In this document: one piece after another, positions 34,516 through 40,735 of the stretch
Position numbering within the stretch: position 1 is the first letter of the stretch
Layout of the letters: each line of letters opens with the position of its first letter
Assembly (NCBI GenBank): GCA_003022725.1
Contig: PXSQ01000057.1
Span: 1-42,292, forward strand
Length of the DNA: 42,292 bases
Reading direction: 5' to 3'
Source: Halobacteriales archaeon SW_7_65_23
GTDB lineage: Archaea; Halobacteriota; Halobacteria; Halobacteriales; Haloarculaceae
Translations under genes and position numbers: made by a program
Notes under the pieces: generated by a model
Databases searched by the model: none
The model's input: the letters and a program-made list of their open reading frames with translations, nothing else
Told to the model about the DNA's origin: nothing

Positions 34516-35016
34516 AACTACCCCGCCCTACTCGCTCCTTCCCGCCTTGCGGCGGTCGGTCACTCCTTGAGGGCGGGGCTTTACCGCAACGACATTGTGC
34601 CCCGCGACCCCATGTATGGACGCGGCCCGGCTTCCTTTTACGATCCACGGGCCGGGCAGCGGGTCGAAGTGGTTGCTGCGACCCGCGCTTACGGGACCCG
34701 TTCCGTGGATTGTCCCGCCGGTTTAATTCCCGGTGTTCTCGCGCTCTCCCCTCAATCGAGGGACGGGAGTCAAACCCGTTCGCGGTCGTCGTTCCCGAGT
34801 ACAGGACCCGAGGACGTTGCCCTCGGGCCACAGGAGCCAGTTTACTTGTGGCTCCTACCGTCCTCGGCTTGTGCGAGGGCGGCAGTAAATCAAGAGACGG
34901 CCCAAGAGGTAAAAACAGGTTGCTACACGGTGAAAGTGAACGAAGACGGGCGCTCCTCCCCTCCCTACCGCTCGCTCAGCTCGCGCTTGAGGGAGGGGGC
35001 TCCGCGCCCTGCACCG
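34516..35016. mobile_element. Non-autonomous IS200/IS605-like (PATE-like) element
   Basis: A roughly 500-bp non-coding block that splits a ParB-like gene. One end has the perfect pair CCCCGCCCT (34521-34529) and AGGGCGGGG (34570-34578); the other end has CCCCTCCCT (34959-34967) and AGGGAGGGG (34991-34999). Such subterminal palindromes are typical of IS200/IS605 ends in haloarchaea. The interior is densely structured: GCGGGTCG/CGACCCGC (34659-34686), CGGGAC/GTCCCG (34692-34717), and CCGAGGACG/CGTCCTCGG (34808-34867) enclosing AGGAGCCA/TGGCTCCT (34832-34856). No TnpA or TnpB is encoded. It fits palindrome-associated transposable elements (PATEs), known from Haloquadratum, and may preserve an omega-RNA-like transcript. 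Exact boundaries are uncertain by several bases. Confidence 0.65.
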
Positions 35017-35208
35017 CTACCGCAGATAGGCCGCGAACGCGCGAGCGTGTCCGTCCGAGAGGTACCACGACCCGTCGTCTTCGAACGCCGGCAGCGGCTC
35101 GTACTCAACGGTGTCGACGTGGAACCACTCCAGTACCCCGGCCAGTTTTTCCCGCGAGATGTAGAGCTGGATTGGCCGCACGTCGCTGATCGGCAGTTCG
35201 CGCGACAT
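35017..35208 (-). pseudogene. N-terminal fragment of a split ParB-like (DGHxR) protein
   Basis: Sixty-three residues beginning MSRELPISDVRPIQLYIS and ending SDGHARAFAAYLR, then a stop where the inserted element begins. The DGHARAFAA segment is the ParB/sulfiredoxin-like nucleotide-binding motif seen in a family of small haloarchaeal proteins. A TATA-like GATAAATA lies about 30 bp upstream. The C-terminal part is at 34386-34515, on the far side of the element. The gene is inactivated. Confidence 0.75.
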
Positions 35209-35383
35209 CGTAGCACCACCTGTGTTCCCCCGGAGTATTTATCTGGGGGTGTTCGCCGCGTCGAGGAACCTACGAACAGATCGAAGCTGGATCCGAGAAC
35301 CACGGATCGACGAGCGACGAGCGGGAGGATCGTACAAGCTAAGTACGCTAGGCCGACGAGAGAACAGTGCGGGCACGCAGTGC

Positions 35384-35423
35384 GCGAGGGTAGCCAAGCC
35401 TGGAAACGGCGGCGGACTCAAGA
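35384..35423 (+). repeat. Left attachment repeat: 5' half of tRNA-Leu(CAA)
   Basis: These 40 bp are identical to the first 40 bp of the intact tRNA-Leu gene (37932-37971), ending exactly at the last base of the anticodon loop. No 3' half follows, so this is not a tRNA gene. With the intact copy it brackets an integrase and one cargo gene, the signature of site-specific integration. A dyad beginning inside it is described under the findings. Confidence 0.9.
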
Positions 35424-35519
35424 CGCCTCCGGCGTCTGTCCGCACTCTGACACGGCTACCACCTCGAAGAATCGGCCCACGTCCGGCGGTTTTCTGCCTT
35501 CCGGTGAAGTGACCGAGAC

Positions 35520-36662
35520 ATGACTGGGTTCGATTCCGTTCGCACGGACGAGAGCAGTACCGACGTAGAAATCCCATTTCCGCTCGTTCCCGAGAAGTCC
35601 GAAGAACTCCTCTCGGACAAGCAGGTGTTCGACTACCGCAACCGCCGGGAACGATTCGCCAAGTGGCTTCTCGTCTTCGGGAAAGACCCTGAGCGAATCG
35701 AAGGGTACAGCGAGGCCACCGCGAAGCGGACGATGTACCGCGTCGGCGCGTTCGAGCGGTGGGTCTGGAAGCAGGAGGGCGAATACACGCCCGAACCGAC
35801 GCTTGACCACGCGGACAACTACATGGAAATGCTGGCGTTCGGAAACAAGAGCCAGTCACACAAGGCCGCGTGCCAGCACTCCATCCTCCGCTACTTCAAG
35901 TGGCGACACCACGAGTACGACGAGGAGCAGTGGGACCCCGACCACTCCTTCTCGACGCCCGACTACAACCAACCGAGGGACTACCTCACGATTGAGGAAC
36001 GGAAGAAACTCCGACGGGTCGCCCTTGACTGGAGAGAACTGCCGTACTATCAGAACTACACGCCCGATGAGCGCGAGGCGATGAAACCCTACATCGCCAA
36101 GCGAGTGGACAAGCCGACTGACTCCCTCTCACGGGAGGACTGGAACGACCTCACCAGTTGGAAGGTCACGTCCCTTGTGTGGACGAGCCTCGACACTGGC
36201 CTGCGTCCCATTGAGGTCGAGCGTGCGACGACTGAGTGGGTTGACACGGAGAACGCAGTCCTTCGCATCCCCCACGAGGAGTCATCGAAGAACAGCGAGA
36301 ACTGGGTCGTGAGCCTGCGCGACGATACCGCGGAAGTGTTGGCCGAGTGGCTGGAGGAACGGTCCTACAAGCCAATGTACGACGACACCGACACGCTGTG
36401 GCTCACGCAGAAGGGTAATCCTTACACCTCGCGTCAACTGCGGCGGCTCATCAGGAAACTATGCGATGAGGCCGGGATTCGTACCGACAACAGGAGCATG
36501 AGTTGGTACAGTATCCGCCACTCGGTCGGGACATGGATGACTCGGGAGGAAGACCTCGCGGCGGCGCAGGCGCAGTTGCGACACAAGCGATCGGAAACTA
36601 CCATGAAATACGACAGTGCTCCGCCCGATGACCGGCGCGACGCGCTGGACAGGACGGGGTAA
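35520..36662 (+). CDS. Tyrosine recombinase (integrase)
   Basis: A 380-residue site-specific recombinase that breaks and rejoins DNA through a 3'-phosphotyrosine. The N-terminal SAM-like DNA-binding domain (about 30-140) precedes the catalytic domain. Catalytic residues are Arg229 in TGLRPIEVERA, Lys257, Arg333 in YSIRHS (with Tyr330 at the position usually held by His), His355 in LRHKRSE and the nucleophile Tyr364. It starts 96 bp after the left attachment repeat and reads away from it, as in many integrated haloarchaeal elements. The start is the ATG of MTGFDSVRTD, preceded by a GGTGA that could be a ribosome site. It probably moved the element into tRNA-Leu. Confidence 0.93.
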   Translation: MTGFDSVRTDESSTDVEIPFPLVPEKSEELLSDKQVFDYRNRRERFAKWLLVFGKDPERIEGYSEATAKRTMYRVGAFERWVWKQEGEYTPEPTLDHADNYMEMLAFGNKSQSHKAACQHSILRYFKWRHHEYDEEQWDPDHSFSTPDYNQPRDYLTIEERKKLRRVALDWRELPYYQNYTPDEREAMKPYIAKRVDKPTDSLSREDWNDLTSWKVTSLVWTSLDTGLRPIEVERATTEWVDTENAVLRIPHEESSKNSENWVVSLRDDTAEVLAEWLEERSYKPMYDDTDTLWLTQKGNPYTSRQLRRLIRKLCDEAGIRTDNRSMSWYSIRHSVGTWMTREEDLAAAQAQLRHKRSETTMKYDSAPPDDRRDALDRTG

Positions 36663-36708
36663 TTGGCCTCCGCTGAGATATTCAGCACCCATCTAAGGCC
36701 GATTGAAT

Positions 36709-37833
36709 CTAAATCGGATATAACGCCGACGGCCATAGCGGATGGACGTGTTCTACGGGTGTTTGATTTCGCCACTGAATACTCTCGATTACATCTTCTG
36801 AAATTTCGCTGTACTCTTCGTCACTTATAGAGTCCCAAACAAACAGACAGCAGAGGGTCAGAGCCAACGGAGCGAGTGCATGGGTACTGGTTTGGCCATG
36901 TAGGTTGAGATTGCGGTGCTTGCTCAAAATAGTCAGGAAGTTCTGAGTACCGTCCTCCCGCTCTCTCTGAATCATATCCAGAGCGTCTTCGAATTTCCAC
37001 TCCAATACTCCCCCATCATAGCGAGTCATGTCGTTAATCTCGGACAGAACGCGCGAGACTTCCTCATCGGCGTCGTAATTCATCCAAATTTGCAGAATAT
37101 CATGATAGTTCGATACCTCAGAACCGTTCCCTATCGTTCTCTGTGTACCATCTTCGTTACGTGGCTTCCACGATGCTTGAATCGTCTTTCGTGTCCTTCC
37201 TTCTGATGTGAGTGTGCTCCCGATGCGACATATGAATCCTTCAAGTACAGAAAGACCGGATATGAGGGCTAATCGTTCACTATCTGAGTGTATTGCATCC
37301 AGTGTTGGATTTCCGGACGTAGTGGCTGTTCGGATAGGGAGCAGACCGAGATGAATTGTATTCTGGAAGTCACTTTTCAAGAGGGTAATATCCTCATCAT
37401 CGTTGTCTCGAAATGCTCGACTTGCTATCGCGGCGGTCCATGCCCAGTAACGGAAATGGTCAAGTGTTGTTACAATTGCGGCAGAAGGATTAATGACAGC
37501 ATCAGATAGGTACTTCGCCATCTCAATCAGCGATGTTCTTGATAGTTGATTGTAAGAACAGTGCTCGGGCAGGAGATACTGTTGACCGAACACGAAGTTT
37601 CCACCGACGTATCGTACTAATTCATCACGAGTGTCAAACTGATAGCCGCCTTCACCAGACCGCTTAACGATTGAATCTACGTGTTCACAAAAAGCACGAA
37701 GGCGAGTATCCAATTCACTTTCTGCAATCTCCGCCATTTGTTGTGCGGTCACGTCAACGCTTCTTAATTCTGTTCCGAATCGTTGACGTTCATCCCTCCA
37801 GAATACTGAATACGACAAGTGGAACTGTTCCAC
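36709..37833 (-). CDS. AT-rich cargo gene with HEPN-like RN-x3-HG motif
   Basis: A 374-residue protein with no family I can name, clearly lower in G+C than its neighbours, as expected for transferred DNA. No signal peptide or strong membrane helix. The C-terminal half looks helical: LALISGLSVLEGFICRIGSTL (about 187-207) as a first helix, and SKHRNLNLHGQ with Arg307, Asn308, His312 and Gly313. RN-x3-HG is the catalytic motif of HEPN ribonucleases found in toxin-antitoxin and abortive-infection proteins. Together with its position as the sole cargo of an integrative element, this suggests an RNA-cleaving defence or toxin protein; that is inference. The start is the GTG within a perfect palindrome; the next in-frame Met is residue 33. 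Confidence 0.6.
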   Translation of the reverse strand: MEQFHLSYSVFWRDERQRFGTELRSVDVTAQQMAEIAESELDTRLRAFCEHVDSIVKRSGEGGYQFDTRDELVRYVGGNFVFGQQYLLPEHCSYNQLSRTSLIEMAKYLSDAVINPSAAIVTTLDHFRYWAWTAAIASRAFRDNDDEDITLLKSDFQNTIHLGLLPIRTATTSGNPTLDAIHSDSERLALISGLSVLEGFICRIGSTLTSEGRTRKTIQASWKPRNEDGTQRTIGNGSEVSNYHDILQIWMNYDADEEVSRVLSEINDMTRYDGGVLEWKFEDALDMIQREREDGTQNFLTILSKHRNLNLHGQTSTHALAPLALTLCCLFVWDSISDEEYSEISEDVIESIQWRNQTPVEHVHPLWPSALYPI

Positions 37834-37835
37834 TT
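37817..37835. promoter_or_regulatory. Perfect palindrome over the cargo-gene start codon
   Basis: AAGTGGAACTGTTCCACTT is perfectly symmetrical around its central base, with 9-bp arms. It contains the GTG start (37831-37833 on the minus strand). A TATA-like ACAAAAGG lies 20-30 bp upstream, so the site covers the transcription start of a leaderless mRNA. It could be an operator or an mRNA hairpin that hides the start. Confidence 0.65.
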
Positions 37836-37900
37836 TCGGAGAATCCTTTTGTCAACACACTCTGAAAACGACAACAGCCGGAGCAGAAATCGCAGGACGC

Positions 37901-37906
37901 AAATAC
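37901..37906 (+). promoter_or_regulatory. TATA box supplied to tRNA-Leu by the element
   Basis: AAATAC lies 26-31 bp before the tRNA 5' end, the correct spacing for archaeal tRNA transcription. It lies inside the integrated element, between the cargo gene and the tRNA. Confidence 0.5.
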
Positions 37907-37931
37907 TGGGGCAAACAACCGATGACCGCGT

Positions 37932-38015
37932 GCGAGGGTAGCCAAGCCTGGAAACGGCGGCGGACTCAAGATCCGCTCCCGTAGGGGTCCATGCGTTCAA
38001 ATCGCATCCCTCGCA
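37932..38015 (+). tRNA. tRNA-Leu(CAA)
   Basis: An 84-nt class II tRNA. The acceptor stem is GCGAGGG (37932-37938) with CCCTCGC (38008-38014) and discriminator A38015. The anticodon stem GCGGA/TCCGC (37960-37964 / 37972-37976) encloses loop CTCAAGA with anticodon CAA (37967-37969). A leucine-type long variable arm (CCC-GTA-GGG) and the T loop TTCAAAT follow. No intron is seen. Its first 40 bases are duplicated at 35384-35423, so the gene is the insertion target of the element and appears to have been re-formed with an element-borne 5' half. A GGCCC/GGGCC hairpin (38022-38035) follows. Confidence 0.96.
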
Positions 38016-38125
38016 CTGCACGGCCCACGCGGGCCCTCGCAACCTTCTGACCGGCGCTCACTTGCCAGCAGTTATGCTGACGGACAAAAGTACGTTACTC
38101 TGCGCTATTGAAAACACCAGACTGC

Positions 38126-38231
38126 GGGTGGATATGCACGTTGCAATCCCCCGCGGTCTCGACTCCCGGGACTCGCTGCGGTCCTTGCGTCGTCCGGGTT
38201 CGTCGAGACCGCGGCCCCTTGCGATCCACCC
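38126..38231. ncRNA. Candidate structured element downstream of tRNA-Leu
   Basis: The 270-bp region between the tRNA and the next MITE has no gene but contains a long stem: GGGTGGAT (38126-38133) with ATCCACCC (38224-38231), and CCGCGGTCTCGA (38151-38162) with TCGAGACCGCGG (38203-38214), a perfect 12-bp pair, plus a few GCAA/TTGC pairs between. It could be a small RNA, a transcript end, or the remains of a palindromic mobile element. Strand cannot be decided. Confidence 0.4.
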
Positions 38232-38288
38232 AGACGAGTACCTCATGCCTCCCCAGCCGCTTGCGATACTCGCTTCGCTGCGCTTCTC

Positions 38289-38398
38289 ATACTGGTGGCT
38301 GTAAGTACGTGAAAACTCGAATTGAAAATCCAGGCGGAACGGGTCTGTCTCCGCAGATAGCACAGACTGGTGAGTAAAAGAATTACAGCCACCAGTAT
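38289..38398. mobile_element. MITE family B, copy 3 (inverted)
   Basis: A 110-bp element with ATACTGGTGGCTGTAA and TTACAGCCACCAGTAT at its ends; it is the reverse complement of the copies at 9612 and 14213 with few changes. It lies in the 520-bp gap between tRNA-Leu and the IMPase gene. The remaining 38399-38536 holds only the IMPase promoter region (AT-rich GGTTATTTCG near 38493-38502). Confidence 0.88.
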
Positions 38399-38536
38399 CA
38401 GTCCTCGCGCGTCCCTCGCGCGCGCCGTCCACAAAATCGTCTCGCTGTCCCCCATTTTCAACAGAGCACGTTAATCAGAAGTCGAACCTCCGGTTATTTC
38501 GTAGTAACTTTCAGGGTGGGAGCGCGACCGGTGGGT

Positions 38537-39373
38537 ATGAGCGAGGCAACGCTCCGGGCAGCGATGGCAGAGCGCGCGGCGCGCGCCGGCGGTGTCGTGG
38601 CCCGAGAGACGTTTCGCGGCGAACTCGTAGTCGAGACCAAAGAGAACAAAAACGACCTCGTCACGGCGGCTGACAGGGACGCCCAGCGGCAGGTGATCGC
38701 CACGATCCGCCAGGAGTTTCCGAACGCCGACCTCGTATGCGAGGAGGAGAGCCAGCCGCTGGGCACCGACCGGACCGCTGTGGAACTGCTCGAGGAGGTC
38801 CCGGATGCCGGGGACGTGTGGGTGGTTGATCCGATCGATGGTACCGGGAACTACGTGCGCGGTATCCGGTTCTGGGCAACCAGCGTCGCGGCAGTGTCGG
38901 AGGGCGAACCTGTGGCGGCCGCGACGTACCTGCCCTCTGAAGACGACATCTACACGGCTGGACCGGAGAGCGTCTCGCTGAACGACGAGTCGATGAGCGT
39001 GAGTGAGCGGTCCGACCCGGAGACGTTCGCCACGGCGCTCATCGGCTGGTGGGCCGGGCTCAGGGGCGGGGAGTCAGCGTCGCTGTTCCGCGCCGCGGCC
39101 GAGCGGTTCGGCGACCTCCGCCGGCTCGGCTCGATGCAGGGGACGCTCGCGCTGGTCGCCGCCGGGTCGCTGGACGCCGCGTTCATGCCCGAAACCCCAC
39201 ATCCCTGGGACGCAGTTGCGGGGGCGTACCTGATCCGCCGGGCCGGCGGGACTGTCACTGACGTCCACGGCGACCGCTGGTCGCCCGGCGACGAGGGGCT
39301 GGTCGTCTCGAACGGCAAAGCGCACGATGTCGTCCTCAAGGTCCTGCAGGACGGGCGCGAACAGGACGCGTAG
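38537..39373 (+). CDS. Inositol monophosphatase family phosphatase (IMPase/FBPase)
   Basis: A 278-residue Mg-dependent phosphatase. Metal-binding motifs are in order: the EEES segment (after NADLVC), DPIDGTGNY, and HPWDAVAG near the C-terminus. Archaeal members often act on both inositol phosphates and fructose 1,6-bisphosphate; which dominates cannot be told here. Length normal. The start is the ATG of MSEATLRAAMAE, which suits the helical N-terminus of the family. The DUF63 gene follows 83 bp downstream on the same strand. Confidence 0.92.
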   Translation: MSEATLRAAMAERAARAGGVVARETFRGELVVETKENKNDLVTAADRDAQRQVIATIRQEFPNADLVCEEESQPLGTDRTAVELLEEVPDAGDVWVVDPIDGTGNYVRGIRFWATSVAAVSEGEPVAAATYLPSEDDIYTAGPESVSLNDESMSVSERSDPETFATALIGWWAGLRGGESASLFRAAAERFGDLRRLGSMQGTLALVAAGSLDAAFMPETPHPWDAVAGAYLIRRAGGTVTDVHGDRWSPGDEGLVVSNGKAHDVVLKVLQDGREQDA

Positions 39374-39456
39374 CGGCTTCTGACCGTCCGGCTGGCGTGC
39401 GCGCTGCCTGCACGAGACCGGAAATCTCAACACTGCGGGTGCCCCTGCGGTGCAGT

Positions 39457-40611
39457 ATGGATCTCTCAGACGACGTCGATCCGGTGCGCGCCTGGGTCGC
39501 CGCGTTCCTCACGGGCCTTCTCGGCCTGGTGGCTGCAGCCCTCCTGTTCACGCGGCAGGTGTACCACGGGTCCCTCTGGCGATACTTCTGGGGGCCGGTG
39601 CACGCGGACGCGGAGGGTGCCGACTGTATGGTCCGGTTTCCCGACACCGGTCAGACGGTCCCCGGCGCCGAGGCCGAGTTCGGCTGTACCCGGAGCGCGT
39701 ACGAGGCTGCCGCTGTCGCCGAACCCGGCTACACCGTCGTCTCGACGCTCGGATACATCCTCGTGCTCGTGTTCATGCTCGTGGGGGTGTACCTGCTCCT
39801 CCAGCGGTTCGACCTTACGCCGCTCAGCGAGTTCTTCTTCGCGCTGGTCCCGTTCATGCTGTTCGGCGGCGCACTCCGGACCGTCGAGGACGCGTTCGTC
39901 GCCGCGCAACGCGCCGGCGAGACGCCCGCCGTCGAGTTCCCTGCGAGCGCCGTCCTCATCAGCCCCTTCATCTACTTCACGGTGTTCGCGATCGCGCTGC
40001 TCGCGTTCCTCGCGAGCAAGTGGCTGGCGAACAACGGGGTCACTGACACCTACTACTATCCACTCGCGGGGATCGGAACCGCCGTCCTCGCGGGGGCGTT
40101 CGGCTACCTGCTGTACCTCTCGATGGTGACCGACTATGTGACGCTCCACGCGAGCATCCTCGTGCTTGTGATCGGGATCGCGACGGTCACCGCCGCTTTC
40201 ACCTACGTCGCACTGGACCGCTACTGGCCGATCGTCACCGCGGGGACGGGGTTGATGGGACTTGTCGTCATCTGGGGGCACGCGATCGACGGCGCGGCAA
40301 ACGTCATCGCGAACGACTGGACGCACATCTGGAATCTCGGCGATTACACTGCCAAACATCCGTTCAACCGGTTTCTGATCGATACGACCAACTCGCTACA
40401 GGGTGGGACCGAGATCGCGGGCGTCTACGTCGGCGACGGCTGGCCGTTCTTCGTCGTGAAGATCATCGTTCCCGTACTGATCCTCTCGGTGTTCGACGAG
40501 CAGTTCCTCGAGGAGAGCCCCCGGTTTGCGGTGATGTTGCTGGGCGCGATCGTCGCAGTCGGGCTGGGTCCGGGGACGAGAGATATGATCAGGATTGCGT
40601 TCGGGATCTGA
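39457..40611 (+). CDS. DUF63 family integral membrane protein
   Basis: A 384-residue membrane protein with about nine to ten helices. Family features are the first helix followed by FTRQVYHGSLWRYFWGPV, the FFALVPFMLFGGALRTVEDA stretch with its conserved Arg and Glu-Asp, SPFIYFTVFAIAL, and the conserved HAIDGAANVIANDW segment before the C-terminal helices. DUF63 proteins are archaeal and of unknown function. The extracellular loop near residues 50-75 contains two cysteines. I use the ATG of MDLSDDVDPV; a GTG 20 codons upstream gives a non-hydrophobic extension that looks spurious. Confidence 0.88.
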   Translation: MDLSDDVDPVRAWVAAFLTGLLGLVAAALLFTRQVYHGSLWRYFWGPVHADAEGADCMVRFPDTGQTVPGAEAEFGCTRSAYEAAAVAEPGYTVVSTLGYILVLVFMLVGVYLLLQRFDLTPLSEFFFALVPFMLFGGALRTVEDAFVAAQRAGETPAVEFPASAVLISPFIYFTVFAIALLAFLASKWLANNGVTDTYYYPLAGIGTAVLAGAFGYLLYLSMVTDYVTLHASILVLVIGIATVTAAFTYVALDRYWPIVTAGTGLMGLVVIWGHAIDGAANVIANDWTHIWNLGDYTAKHPFNRFLIDTTNSLQGGTEIAGVYVGDGWPFFVVKIIVPVLILSVFDEQFLEESPRFAVMLLGAIVAVGLGPGTRDMIRIAFGI

Positions 40612-40660
40612 CCAGGTCGTGACCGCAGTCTGTACAGGGAAGGTCGTACTCCGATACCAT
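40589..40660 (-). pseudogene. Possible fragment of a small zinc-ribbon protein
   Basis: Twenty-three codons reading MVSEYDLPCTDCGHDLVRSR. The CTDCGHDL motif resembles the first CxxC knuckle of haloarchaeal small zinc-finger proteins, which normally continue to a second CxxC pair. Here it runs into the end of the DUF63 gene in antisense and stops. Very short, so it may be chance. Confidence 0.25.
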
Positions 40661-40735
40661 GCTTGCGTGGGCTCCGCAGAACGGTACGGGCTGTCCCGGA
40701 GCGGGCGATCCGAGAAACAGTCACAATGATCGGTA

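Noticed and set aside
34901-34960. Possible TnpB remnant encoded at the right end of the palindromic element
   Set aside because: The short frame (TVKVNEDGR) carries no RuvC or zinc-finger motif and is too short to assign.
35384-35423. A second, functional tRNA-Leu gene or half-tRNA for trans-splicing
   Set aside because: It has no 3' half or acceptor partner and is identical to the neighbouring tRNA's 5' half beside an integrase, so an attachment repeat explains it better.
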